DNA of 64,000 bases from Methanococcoides seepicolus. GTDB lineage: Archaea; Halobacteriota; Methanosarcinia; Methanosarcinales; Methanosarcinaceae. Made by a program: the position numbers and the translations under genes. Each line of letters begins with the position of its first letter. Position 1 is the stretch's first letter. This document shows, one piece after another, positions 45,424-54,855 of this stretch. The notes under the pieces are model-generated. The model was not told the origin of the DNA and did not search any database. It was given only the letters and a program-made list of their open reading frames with translations. The DNA is taken from assembly GCF_023684405.1 (NCBI RefSeq), contig NZ_JAGSOI010000005.1, forward strand, positions 1 through 64,000, read 5' to 3'.

Positions 45424-46085
45424 TCATAAAAGACCGATCTCACTCTTAAAAGCCTCTAGCCCAATGTCATCGATAAGTCTGCCCAGACGATATTTCTTAG
45501 CAGAGCTCATATAGAATTCAATGATCCGGTCAACCATTTCAAGAACTTCAGACTCATCCAGCCCTTCAGCGACCACATCACCAATACGTGGCCTTATTCC
45601 TGCATTGCCCCCTGCCAGCAAAGTAAATCCCCTCGGAGTACCCATTACGCCTATATCCCTCACCGCAGGTTCAGAACAGGAATTCATACAACCGCTCACC
45701 GCCATCTTGAACTTGGAAGGCAATTGCATACCATGATAGAGTTCATCAAGGACCAGTCCTAAAGACAGAGCATCCTGTTGTGCACGTTTACAATTATCGA
45801 TCCCAGGACACACCTTTAACTTCGCACACACTTTCCGATCGATGCTGCAGGCTCCATACAAAGTTCAGACCATGCAGCATCAAGATCACTTTCCATTAAT
45901 CCGATAATAGCTACACGCTGTGCAGAAGTGAATTTAAGGGTAGCATTATATTTTTTTGCAACATCCACAACACGCTGCAATCCATCAACGCTAATAATAC
46001 CTGCCGGAGTCTGTGGGACAATGGCATAGATATCCCTATCCCGCTGCAGAATAGCTTTTTTATCAAGTATGTCCGATGCCATCAT
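45424..46085 (-). pseudogene. Small sulfite/nitrite-reductase-like protein, frameshifted
   Basis: Two abutting frames together make one protein of about 220 residues of the short dissimilatory-sulfite-reductase-like (Dsr-LP) type. The first half (start 46085) has the ferredoxin-like domain with TSAQRVAIIG and ends ...SIGKCVRS; the second carries VCPGIDNCKRAQQD and SGCMNSCSEP, the siroheme/[4Fe-4S] cysteines. Between them one base is missing near 45814-45821, where CGAAGTTAAAGGTG would read R-S-x-K-V if one more base were present. Everything else is intact, so the break is either recent or a sequence error. Confidence 0.8.
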
Positions 46086-46126
46086 CCCAATTCCGATATA
46101 TGCACGTTATGTCACAAGTATGGAAT

Positions 46127-46501
46127 TCATTTAATTTTCTTGAGAAGCCCTGCAAGACCTGATTTATGCCTCGCCTCATCAAGTGATGCCTTTGCAAAGA
46201 ACAATGCGGCAGCTTCGTTACCTTCTTCATGAGCGATCTTTGCAGCCTCTGCCTTCTCACCCTCTGCCATTGTCTCACCTTCGAGCATCATTTCAATGTT
46301 CTCGACAGTTGTGTCCTTTACAAGACCCAGGAGCTCAGCAACCTCTGCTGCATGCCATGCTTCATCCATTGCGATCTGGCGGAAGTAAAGAGCAGCTTCA
46401 AAATGACCTTCGCGCTCTGCCTGCCTGGACATTGCAAAGTACCATCCAACTTCAGTGGTCTCACCTTTAAAAGTAGCTTTCAGAATATCTTGTAAACTCA
46501 T
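46127..46501 (-). CDS. Rubrerythrin-like diiron protein without rubredoxin domain
   Basis: 124 residues in four helices. The diiron ligands are visible as a GETTEVGWY Glu, MDEAWH (ExxH), EEGNEAAALF Glu and LDEARH (ExxH), the symmetrical rubrerythrin pattern. No C-terminal CxxC rubredoxin knuckle. It probably reduces peroxide with electrons from a separate carrier, in the cytoplasm. AGGAGG precedes ATG. Gap to the sulfite-reductase-like gene is 41 bp on the same strand. Confidence 0.87.
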   Translation of the reverse strand: MSLQDILKATFKGETTEVGWYFAMSRQAEREGHFEAALYFRQIAMDEAWHAAEVAELLGLVKDTTVENIEMMLEGETMAEGEKAEAAKIAHEEGNEAAALFFAKASLDEARHKSGLAGLLKKIK

Positions 46502-46722
46502 TTAATGTACCTCCTAAATCAAATTTGCAATTATAAGATGATCAGAATCAGTAATAATGTTTATGGAATACGGAACAGAACTGCAATTAAATGACAGTTT
46601 GTGCATAGAAATACCTTCCATAGGAATTTCATTCTTATTAAAAAATAGCCTTTACTGATATTGGATAACATTGGTACGTAGTTGCGCAAAATATACATGT
46701 ATTGGAGATATTCAGAGAATGG

Positions 46723-47418
46723 ATGACATTAGATCTGAAAATAATCCTTGTAGAACCTTTATATCAGGGAAATGTAGGATCGGTTGCAAGAGCCATGAAG
46801 AACTTCGGGTTCCATGACCTGACGCTCGTAAATCCCTGCAAACTAAAAATGGAAGCAAGAGCACTTGCATCCCATGCATACGATGTCCTTGATGGAGCAA
46901 AGATAGTTGATACCATCGAAGAGGCCCTTGAAGGCAGTGATATAGTCATTGCAACCACCGGCATCACAGGACTGAAAATCGATGAACATATCCGTATGCC
47001 ACCATACACCCCAAGGGAACTAAAGGAAAAGTTCTGCGGAACAAATGGAACTGTTGCAGTCCTTTTTGGAAGGGAAGACAACGGTTTCACTAACGAGGAA
47101 CTTAAACTCAGCGATGTGATAGTAAGCATACCGACATCCGAAACCTATCCGATAATGAACCTTTCACATGCTGTCACCATCATACTTTATGAAATGAGCC
47201 AGATAACAGCAGGTGAGAACAGTCTTGCAGAGGGATTCGACCTGAGATTGTTATATGAGCATATCGACGAGGTCCTTGATGACATCGAGTACCCTGCACA
47301 CAAAAAAGAAAAGACTAACCTGATGTTTAAAAGAATATTCGGAAGGGCGCAGCTCATGCCAAGGGAAGTGCAGACATTAAGAGGATTTCTTGGAAAGGTC
47401 CAGAACCATATCAAATGA
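46723..47418 (+). CDS. TrmJ-type SpoU RNA methyltransferase
   Basis: About 231 residues. VEPLYQGNVGSVARAMKNFG (motif 1 Arg/Asn), VLFGREDNGFTNEEL (motif 2) and PTSETYPIMNLSHAV (motif 3) make the trefoil-knot SAM site; the C-terminal helix region is of TrmJ type, which 2'-O-methylates tRNA position 32. ATG 46723 is chosen: a TATA-like AAAATATACA lies about 28 bases upstream, implying a leaderless mRNA. The TTG at 46702 would lie before the transcript. Confidence 0.88.
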   Translation: MTLDLKIILVEPLYQGNVGSVARAMKNFGFHDLTLVNPCKLKMEARALASHAYDVLDGAKIVDTIEEALEGSDIVIATTGITGLKIDEHIRMPPYTPRELKEKFCGTNGTVAVLFGREDNGFTNEELKLSDVIVSIPTSETYPIMNLSHAVTIILYEMSQITAGENSLAEGFDLRLLYEHIDEVLDDIEYPAHKKEKTNLMFKRIFGRAQLMPREVQTLRGFLGKVQNHIK

Positions 47419-47486
47419 ACAGGACCATGCAAGATAGCATTCTAAAAGTATTGACTCGAAATATTGATATGTACATAGTGTATTCT

Positions 47487-47510
47487 GGTATCTCCGATAC
47501 CTGAGGTATC
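47487..47510 (+). promoter_or_regulatory. Triple GGTATC half-site upstream of MCM
   Basis: GGTATC (47487-47492), GATACC (47496-47501) and GGTATC (47505-47510) recur every nine bases in alternating orientation, 26 bp before the MCM start codon. It can be a hairpin or a repeated operator. Confidence 0.5.
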
Positions 47511-47535
47511 ATTTCAATATAATAATGTGGATTAC

Positions 47536-49626
47536 ATGAGTGAAATAAAATGGGATGAAAAGTTCAGGGATTTTCTTAAGCGCTATTACTGGGATGAAAT
47601 ACTCCTGCTGGCAAATGAGTACCCTGATATCAGAAGTATCGTTGTTGATTTTCCCGACCTCGAGCAATTCGATGCAGACCTTGCATACGAGCTACTTGAA
47701 CACCCGGACGATGTACTACCCTATGCTGAACAGGCATTAAGGGAGATAGACATACCTATCGAGAAGGACCTCGATGATGTTCATGTCCAGTTCATAAACG
47801 TCCCGAATAGCGTAGCTATCAGAGACCTTCGAAGCAAACATCTTCTAAAGTTCATATCCATCGAAGGCATGATACGCAAAGCTACCGAGGTCAGGCCAAA
47901 GATAACAAATGCGGCATTCATGTGCATGAGATGTGAGAACACCAGTTTTGAGCCACAGGGTGGCCCTAAGTTCGTAGAACCTACAGATTGTGAAAATGAA
48001 TCCTGTGGCAAGAAAGGGCCATTCAAGCTTATTATAGACCAATCAACATTCTTAGATGCACAAAAACTCCAGGTACAGGAGTCACCTGAGAGCTTGAAAG
48101 GTGGTAGTCAGCCACAAAGTATCGATATCGATGCAGAGGACGACCTGGCAGGTCTTGTTAAACCTGGTGACCGTCTTGTCATCAATGGCGTACTTCGTTC
48201 ACATCAGAGAACGTTAAGAGAAGGAAAATCGACATTTTACGACCTTGTTCTCCATGCCAATTCTATCGAATACGTAGACCAGGAATTTGATGAGCTCGAC
48301 ATAACACCGGAAGATGAAGAACGTATCGTTGAGATGGGCAAAGACCCTGAGATATATAAGATGATCAGAGGCTCCATCGCACCTTCCATCTACGGATATG
48401 AAGACATAAAGGAAGCACTCAGCATGCAGCTGTTCTCAGCAGTACCTAAGATGCTACCTGACGGTTCAAGGGTCAGAGGCGATATACACATATTGCTTGT
48501 TGGTGACCCTGGTATCGCAAAAAGTCAGTTGCTCAGATACATGGTGAAGATATCACCCCGTGGTGTTTTTGCTTCAGGTAAAAGTGCATCGTCCAGTGGT
48601 CTTACCGCTGCAGCTGTCAAGGATGACCTCGGAGATGGACGCTGGACACTGGAAGCCGGTGCGCTTGTCATGGCAGATATGGGTCTTGCCGCAATTGACG
48701 AGATGGACAAGATGAGCAAGGAAGATAAAAGTGCCCTGCACGAAGCCATGGAACAGCAGACCATCAGTGTAGCTAAAGCAGGCATACTTGCCACATTGAA
48801 ATCAAGATGTGCATTACTTGGTGCAGCCAATCCGAAATATGGAAGGTTCGATAAATACGAAGGCCTTGCAGAACAGATCAATATGCCTCCGGCCCTTATC
48901 TCAAGATTCGACCTTATTTTTATACTTCTTGATGTACCTGACCGAACCAAAGACAGCAATATCGCACACCACATACTGAAATCCCAGTATGCAGGTGAGC
49001 TCAACGAACAAAGGCAGAGGGTCCCACACTCAACAGTTACAAAGGAAGAAGTGGATTCTCATATGACGGTCATCATGCCCATCATTGAAAACGACTTGCT
49101 GAGAAAATACGTTGCGTACGCAAGGAGAAGGATCTTCCCTATAATGGAAGATGATGCCCGAGACCATATCATTAATTACTATCTTGACCTGCGCAAACAG
49201 GGAGAAGGCAAAGATTCACCGGTACCAGTCACTGCAAGACAACTGGAAGCCCTTGTAAGACTTGCTGAAGCAAGCGCACGTATACGTTTAAGCGATGTAG
49301 TAACTATTGATGATGCGAAAAGGACCACACGAATATCCATGGCATGTATGCGCCAGGTCGGAGTAGATCCCGACACCGGAGCTTTCGACGTGGACGTAAT
49401 TGCATCAGGAACCAGCAAGAGTCAGCGTGACAAGATACATCATATCAAAGACATAATCAAACGTGTCGGCGACAGGCACGCAGGTGGAAAAGCACCCCTT
49501 GAAGAGGTATATGCAGAAGCTGAGACCGAAGAAATAAGTAGGGAAAGAGCTGAAGAGCTTATATCTAAGATGAAAAAGCAGGGAGACCTGTTAGCTCCCG
49601 ATAGCAAGCACATAAAATTAGTATAA
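47536..49626 (+). CDS. mcm: Replicative helicase MCM
   Basis: About 696 residues. N-terminal domain with zinc cysteines (CMRC...CENESCG), AAA+ core with Walker A GDPGIAKSQ, Walker B AAIDEMDKM, sensor 1 GAANPKYG, arginine finger SRFDLIF, and a C-terminal winged helix. It unwinds DNA ahead of the replisome as a hexamer. ATG 47536 is preferred to GTG 47527. No intein. Confidence 0.95.
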   Translation: MSEIKWDEKFRDFLKRYYWDEILLLANEYPDIRSIVVDFPDLEQFDADLAYELLEHPDDVLPYAEQALREIDIPIEKDLDDVHVQFINVPNSVAIRDLRSKHLLKFISIEGMIRKATEVRPKITNAAFMCMRCENTSFEPQGGPKFVEPTDCENESCGKKGPFKLIIDQSTFLDAQKLQVQESPESLKGGSQPQSIDIDAEDDLAGLVKPGDRLVINGVLRSHQRTLREGKSTFYDLVLHANSIEYVDQEFDELDITPEDEERIVEMGKDPEIYKMIRGSIAPSIYGYEDIKEALSMQLFSAVPKMLPDGSRVRGDIHILLVGDPGIAKSQLLRYMVKISPRGVFASGKSASSSGLTAAAVKDDLGDGRWTLEAGALVMADMGLAAIDEMDKMSKEDKSALHEAMEQQTISVAKAGILATLKSRCALLGAANPKYGRFDKYEGLAEQINMPPALISRFDLIFILLDVPDRTKDSNIAHHILKSQYAGELNEQRQRVPHSTVTKEEVDSHMTVIMPIIENDLLRKYVAYARRRIFPIMEDDARDHIINYYLDLRKQGEGKDSPVPVTARQLEALVRLAEASARIRLSDVVTIDDAKRTTRISMACMRQVGVDPDTGAFDVDVIASGTSKSQRDKIHHIKDIIKRVGDRHAGGKAPLEEVYAEAETEEISRERAEELISKMKKQGDLLAPDSKHIKLV

Positions 49627-49638
49627 TAAGGCGAAGAT

Positions 49639-49929
49639 ATGTACCTGAAAATACACAGATCCACAAATCAGATCCTCGTTGCTGTTTGCGACAAAGAACT
49701 GGTCGGAAAGAAGCTGACCAAAGGTGAAATTGTGATCGATATCTCGGAAGGTTTCTACAAAGGAGAGATAGCATCCGAAGAGACCATCATACAAGCGATA
49801 AGGAACGCTCCGAGTGCAAACATATTTGGAACACGTTCAGTTCAATGCGCCATTGATTCTGGTGCCGTTGATCCGGAATGCGTCATATACATAGACGGCA
49901 TACCACATGCCCAGATATACAGATTATGA
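49639..49929 (+). CDS. DUF424 protein
   Basis: 96 residues of the archaeal DUF424 family: YLKIHRSTNQILVAVCDKEL, GKKLTKGEIVIDIS, SANIFGTRSVQCAIDSG and the C-terminal GIPHAQIYR. Conserved but uncharacterised; it follows MCM by 12 bp and so is probably cotranscribed with it. Confidence 0.85.
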   Translation: MYLKIHRSTNQILVAVCDKELVGKKLTKGEIVIDISEGFYKGEIASEETIIQAIRNAPSANIFGTRSVQCAIDSGAVDPECVIYIDGIPHAQIYRL

Positions 49930-49972
49930 ATTTTATATTTAATGTTACATTTATCAAAATATTGGTGTAAAT

Positions 49973-50632
49973 ATGAGTGAAAGTAATATGAGTAATGAAA
50001 CTTCCATTCTTGACAAAGATGAGCTTATCAAAAGCGTGATCGCAAAGCACAGGCGTCTTCTGGAAGAATACAACAGAGAGTTCAGCGAGCTCGATGGAAG
50101 ATCAAAGACACTGAAAGAACAGATAGAATCCTCAAAGCAGGAAAAAGAAGATACCCTGACCCGCATTGAGGTTCTGAAAGAGAAACGTCAACAGCTCTAC
50201 CATCAGGCAGAGAACGTTCTTGGGAACATGTTCACTGACATCGATGACAAACTGCTTGATAACAAGCTGATGCATGCTGCAAATGACGGATTTACCAAGG
50301 TCAGGCGCCTCATAGACATCAATGAAGAAAAGCAAGTTGTTGATGAGCTATTGACCAAGCTGGATGGCATGAGCACACATGAAACCGTCCAGAGCTCCGT
50401 TCAACAGATAAAAGCAAAGGTCAATGGTGCTATCGAAGCCAGCAATGAGCTTGCAGGGACCATTGGCATTAAAGCCCTTGACGAAAACTTCCATAAAGCA
50501 ACTGAGGAACTTAAGACGATCTCACCACGCCACGGATGGCTTGAGAACAGAATAAAGAGCCATAATGAAGCCCTTGAGCACTGGGGAAAGAATCCTGCCA
50601 CTGAAGAGAACACGCCGGAGGCTGACGCATGA
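49973..50632 (+). CDS. Archaeal coiled-coil protein
   Basis: 219 residues, largely predicted coiled coil from residue 18 to 90 (EYNREFSELDGRSKTLKEQI and on), then a helical part. No enzymatic motif. It overlaps the following coiled-coil gene by four bases (ATGA), so the two are translationally coupled and probably interact. Located after mcm-DUF424, which hints at a DNA or translation-associated role, but this is only context. Confidence 0.75.
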   Translation: MSESNMSNETSILDKDELIKSVIAKHRRLLEEYNREFSELDGRSKTLKEQIESSKQEKEDTLTRIEVLKEKRQQLYHQAENVLGNMFTDIDDKLLDNKLMHAANDGFTKVRRLIDINEEKQVVDELLTKLDGMSTHETVQSSVQQIKAKVNGAIEASNELAGTIGIKALDENFHKATEELKTISPRHGWLENRIKSHNEALEHWGKNPATEENTPEADA

Positions 50633-51552
50633 CCACAACAGATGTATCAACCATGAGTGAAAAGGACCTGAAGAACACAATTAACGATTACAGGACGAAG
50701 ATCACACAGAACGAACGTACCCTGAAAGGTGTTTTTAGAGATCTGAAGCTGCATCGCACAAATATCGATGAGCTGAAAGAGAAAAGGGACAAGCTTAACG
50801 CGCAAGTAAAGGAACTTGCAACAAAGGCACGCGAAGAGAAGAAACTTCGTGATATCGCTAATGAGAAGATCTCAGAAATAAAGGGCACAAGAGATGAGAT
50901 CCGCAGTGAAAAGGACAAGGTCACCGGCAGTATCACCGAGCTTAAAACAAAGCGTGATGAATACAACAAGCAGTCCCGTGGAAGTGTTGAATCTCTGTCA
51001 AAGGCATATGCTGCTGAACTTGATAAGTTCTTAAATGCAGACATTCCCCTCAAACATGAGATTGATATTTTCGAGAAACTTTCCGACCTTGGAGAGAGGA
51101 TCGGTGCTGCAAGTCAGGCTGATGAGCTACATAGCAAGATCGTGGAAACATACAGATCATCAGAGTCGATCTACAAAGCCGATGGGACTGTTGGAAAGGA
51201 TGTAAAGGGACTTGCAGAAGAGTCACAGAAACACCATCTTTCAATGCTTGCATCCTACAAGAAGATCGATGGACTTCGAAAAGAAGCAGATCTATATCAT
51301 GCTCAGATCAAAGAGACCTATGATGTCGTCTCACCCATAAGGGAAAAGATCGATCCATTGAAAACAAAGATATCAGAGCTCAGAGATGAACTCAGCATAT
51401 ATCTTGACAAGCTCAATGAGATCCAACTTGAACATGATGAGAAGAAACTGGATGAGAAACACATTGTTGCAAAAGAGAAGTTTGAAAAGACAGGAAGAAT
51501 GAGTCTTGAAGACCTTAGATTATTGATGGAGAAGGGAGATCTTAAGCTTTAA
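50629..51552 (+). CDS. Archaeal coiled-coil protein, COG1340-like
   Basis: 307 residues; long coiled coils at about 8-120 and 195-280 flank a short helical head around YAAELDKFLNADIPL. The overall form fits the COG1340 group of archaeal coiled-coil proteins, whose function is unknown. Coupled to the preceding gene. A T-rich tract at 51566-51590 is a likely terminator. Confidence 0.8.
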   Translation: MTTTDVSTMSEKDLKNTINDYRTKITQNERTLKGVFRDLKLHRTNIDELKEKRDKLNAQVKELATKAREEKKLRDIANEKISEIKGTRDEIRSEKDKVTGSITELKTKRDEYNKQSRGSVESLSKAYAAELDKFLNADIPLKHEIDIFEKLSDLGERIGAASQADELHSKIVETYRSSESIYKADGTVGKDVKGLAEESQKHHLSMLASYKKIDGLRKEADLYHAQIKETYDVVSPIREKIDPLKTKISELRDELSIYLDKLNEIQLEHDEKKLDEKHIVAKEKFEKTGRMSLEDLRLLMEKGDLKL

Positions 51553-51763
51553 GCTTATTATCTCATTTTTTATTTTTTATTTTACGTTGTTATTTGATCA
51601 TTGATCATTTTTACGTTCATCATCATTACAAGGACCTATTTTCAGCATACATCCAGTTAGACCCTAGTCAGATCGATAGAGAGAACTATAGACATAGTCA
51701 ATCCGTCATGACCATTTCCGACATTATCAAAATACTTGTTAAATGATGCTTGTTAAATTCCAA

Positions 51764-52327
51764 TTAATATTTCCAGGAGAAACGTTTGAAAATTACAAAG
51801 CAAGCCATACTCAAAACAGCCATAACAAAACTGAATCCTGGAACGTTCTCTGCCGTACTATTATTTTCAACGGGAATATTCGGAACGTTCGGGGAACTGC
51901 CCGGATCCTCAGACACAGGCGCAGGTAATGAAGGATCAAGATACTGATATACCGGAATAAATGTGATCAATTCACCGTCAGGCCCATAGTAAATGGCATC
52001 CAGAGTAATGTTAAATATCTCTTTAGAATTATGTGAGTAGATAAAAACAGAACCTTCGCTCAGGATCTCATCTTTGAGAGCAACACCATCAAGTGAAAGT
52101 TCCACCCAAACATTGCCATCATCACTCACATCCTTGACCACAAAGAGATATCCCTGACTGAACTGCCATTCACCCTTGGTTTCAATGAAAATACCCTTGC
52201 CATCAATAAGTCGGATGCGGACATCATCATTTGCAGCCGATACAGGGAAGACACAAATGAAAAATATTAAAAATAGTAATAGGATAGAAAGTAAAGGTCT
52301 TAACTCTCTTTTATCCACGCGCCACAC
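51764..52327 (-). CDS. Secreted protein with PGF-CTERM anchor
   Basis: 187 residues. Signal peptide (SILLLFLIFFICVFPVSAA), a beta-rich body resembling half of an archaeal S-layer-type domain (IRLIDGKGIFIETKGEWQF, LFVVKDVSDDGNVWVELSLD), a Pro/Ser/Asn linker, and the tail VPGFSFVMAVLSMACFVIF then KRF, a PGF-CTERM signal. It begins three bases after birA and may be cotranscribed with it. The GTG at 52327 or a GTG three codons on could be the start. Confidence 0.75.
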   Translation of the reverse strand: MWRVDKRELRPLLSILLLFLIFFICVFPVSAANDDVRIRLIDGKGIFIETKGEWQFSQGYLFVVKDVSDDGNVWVELSLDGVALKDEILSEGSVFIYSHNSKEIFNITLDAIYYGPDGELITFIPVYQYLDPSLPAPVSEDPGSSPNVPNIPVENNSTAENVPGFSFVMAVLSMACFVIFKRFSWKY

Positions 52328-52330
52328 CCA

Positions 52331-53296
52331 TTATCTATGAATGCAACTTCCGGCAACGATCTCTTCCAGACCTTCTGCAGTCTCCACAAGAAGAGTACCA
52401 TTTTCAGTGATACCTACTGCTTTTCCGCTTATCATCCTTTGCGGCGTCACCACATCCACATCCCGGCCTATAGTTGAAGACAGGGATCTCCACTCCTCAA
52501 GAATTGAATCGAAACCTAATGTCTTAGATCGGACATACTCATCTTCAAGTGCCCTCAACAATGCCTGAACAAAAGCGATCCTATCCAGCTCTTCGCCTTT
52601 TATCTCACTAAGACTTGTTGAACTCGACCGGATATCTTCCGAAAGGTCTTCTATGGACACATTGACATTGATACCCATACCAATGACAACAAAATTGATC
52701 TGATCGGTTTCCGCATCCATTTCTGTCAGAATTCCACAGACCTTCTTATCCCCGACCAAAACATCATTTGGCCATTTAAGAGATGCCTCAATACCAAATT
52801 CACGAATTGCCCTTGCAACGGCAACCCCGGCCATGAGAGTAAAACGTGGTGCATATGCTGGAACCACATTCGGTTTAAGGATAACGGACATCCAGACACC
52901 GCCTCTTGGAGATACCCAATGTCCACCTTTGCGACCACGACCGCTGTCCTGTATTTCAGCAATTACAACAGAACCTTCATCTGACAGTGGTCCCATCTTC
53001 TTTGCGATATCATTGGTTGAATCAACCTCATCGAAATATCGAATATCAACCCCAATGATACTCGTGTCAAGACCATCCATTATCTCCGACGGATAAAGTT
53101 TGTCGGGCGCTGAGACCAGAACATGACCGGAACCAGGCGAGGATTTGATGACATAACCTTCCTCACCAAGTGCTTTAATATATTTCCAGACCATCGTTCT
53201 GGAAATACCAAGTCTTTGCCCAAGTTCTTCACCGGAAATTGGATCAGTTCCTGCATTTTTCAAAGCTCTGATTATATCCATTTTCTTGTCAGTCAA
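52331..53296 (-). CDS. birA: Biotin-protein ligase with HTH domain
   Basis: 321 residues. An N-terminal winged helix (GEELGQRLGISRTMVWKYIK) precedes the ligase domain with DEVDSTNDIA, the biotinyl-AMP loop GRGRKGGHW and LKWPNDVLV. It attaches biotin to the Lys of PycB and, with the HTH, may also repress transcription in response to biotin. A TTG start with GGGGGTAT ahead is used; ATG 53281 is an alternative. Third gene after pycB-pycA. Confidence 0.93.
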   Translation of the reverse strand: MTDKKMDIIRALKNAGTDPISGEELGQRLGISRTMVWKYIKALGEEGYVIKSSPGSGHVLVSAPDKLYPSEIMDGLDTSIIGVDIRYFDEVDSTNDIAKKMGPLSDEGSVVIAEIQDSGRGRKGGHWVSPRGGVWMSVILKPNVVPAYAPRFTLMAGVAVARAIREFGIEASLKWPNDVLVGDKKVCGILTEMDAETDQINFVVIGMGINVNVSIEDLSEDIRSSSTSLSEIKGEELDRIAFVQALLRALEDEYVRSKTLGFDSILEEWRSLSSTIGRDVDVVTPQRMISGKAVGITENGTLLVETAEGLEEIVAGSCIHR

Positions 53297-53344
53297 GTAA
53301 TACCCCCAAATTCAAATGATAATAGAACAATATATCAACAGACC

Positions 53345-54841
53345 TTATTTAGTCTGTTGACAGTTTGACTGCTGTTTTGCAGCATTTACATAAGCACTGA
53401 CTGCCGCGGTAGCAGCTGCTGTCTTACGTGAATTATTGACAAGTACAGATGCAAGAGTGGAACCTTTTTCCTTTTCATGCTCCACGACTTCCTTTACTGC
53501 CTCAAGGATATTATTGTCTTCGATGAAATGAGTGGTCAGGTCCCCACGTACGAACGCCTCATTGGAAAGAACAGCCTTATGGAATGGAATATTGGTAGTT
53601 ACACCAATGATGACAAACTCATAAAGTGCTCTCTTCATCCTGCTAATAGCCTCTTCGCGAGTTTCACCCCAGGTACAAAGCTTTGCAACCATCGAATCAT
53701 AGAAAGGAGGTATGACATAGCCCATATAAACACCACTGTCTATACGTACACCCGGACCACCTGGTGAGCGGTACCTGGTGATCTTGCCCGGAGAAGGTGC
53801 AAAATCATTGAGAGGGTCTTCGGCATTGATGCGGCACTCGAATGCATGACCTGTTATCTTAATATCTTCCTGCTTGAAAGGAAGTTCTTTTCCACATGCA
53901 ATAAGCAACTGCTGTTTCGCAAGATCTATACCGGTAACAAGCTCTGTGATACAATGTTCCACCTGAAGACGTGTATTGACCTCGAGGAAATAGAAATCAC
54001 CCTTGGAATATAGGAACTCGACAGTACCTGCATTCTCATAACCGATGGACTTTGCCGCTTTGACAGCAGCCTCACCCATTTTCTTACGCAGCTCCGGGCT
54101 CAGCACCGGAGATGGAGCTTCTTCCATGAGCTTCTGATGCCTACGCTGAATAGAGCATTCCCTGTCCGACACATAAACGGTGTTACCATGACTATCTGCA
54201 AGTATCTGGAACTCGATGTGACGAGGTTCTTCCACATACTTCTCAATGAACACAGTAGGATCACCAAAAGCAGATTGTGCTACCGATTGGATAGACACCA
54301 GAGAAGACTTGAAATCGTCCTTTGAATAGACGACCTTCATACCAATACCACCGCCACCTGCAGATGCTTTTATCATCACAGGATAACCAATGGAATCAGC
54401 CATCTCGAGGGCTTCATCCACATCTTCAATAGCCTTGTCATATCCCGGGACCACCGGAACACCGGCTTCGATCATAAGTTTTCTTGCAGCGATCTTGCTG
54501 CCCATCTTCTCAATGACCTCACTGGAAGGACCAATGAACACGATCCCAGCAGCCTTACACTTCTTTGCGAAAACCGGGTTCTCTGAAAGGAATCCATACC
54601 CAGGATGGATCCCTTCCGCACCAGACTCTTTTGCCACTTCGATTATCTTGTCCATGTTCAGATAACTCTGGCTTGAAGGTGAAGGACCGATATGATATGC
54701 TTCATCTGCATATTTTGGAAAAAGGGCATTCTTGTCAGCATCCGAATATACAGCAACTGTGGAAACATCAAGTTCCCTGCATGCACGCATTATACGGATA
54801 GCGATCTCACCCCTGTTTGCTATAAGGACTTTCTTGAACAT
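53345..54841 (-). CDS. pycA: Pyruvate carboxylase subunit A (biotin carboxylase)
   Basis: 498 residues. [16 protein letters not shown] at the start, the ATP-grasp loop [12 protein letters not shown] and the active-site [13 protein letters not shown] and [10 protein letters not shown] stretches identify biotin carboxylase. It carboxylates the biotin on PycB using ATP and bicarbonate. A short Gln-rich tail ([10 protein letters not shown]) is peculiar. It lies 14 bp after pycB. Confidence 0.95.
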   Translation of the reverse strand: MFKKVLIANRGEIAIRIMRACRELDVSTVAVYSDADKNALFPKYADEAYHIGPSPSSQSYLNMDKIIEVAKESGAEGIHPGYGFLSENPVFAKKCKAAGIVFIGPSSEVIEKMGSKIAARKLMIEAGVPVVPGYDKAIEDVDEALEMADSIGYPVMIKASAGGGGIGMKVVYSKDDFKSSLVSIQSVAQSAFGDPTVFIEKYVEEPRHIEFQILADSHGNTVYVSDRECSIQRRHQKLMEEAPSPVLSPELRKKMGEAAVKAAKSIGYENAGTVEFLYSKGDFYFLEVNTRLQVEHCITELVTGIDLAKQQLLIACGKELPFKQEDIKITGHAFECRINAEDPLNDFAPSPGKITRYRSPGGPGVRIDSGVYMGYVIPPFYDSMVAKLCTWGETREEAISRMKRALYEFVIIGVTTNIPFHKAVLSNEAFVRGDLTTHFIEDNNILEAVKEVVEHEKEKGSTLASVLVNNSRKTAAATAAVSAYVNAAKQQSNCQQTK

Positions 54842-54855
54842 GATAAGAACTCCTG

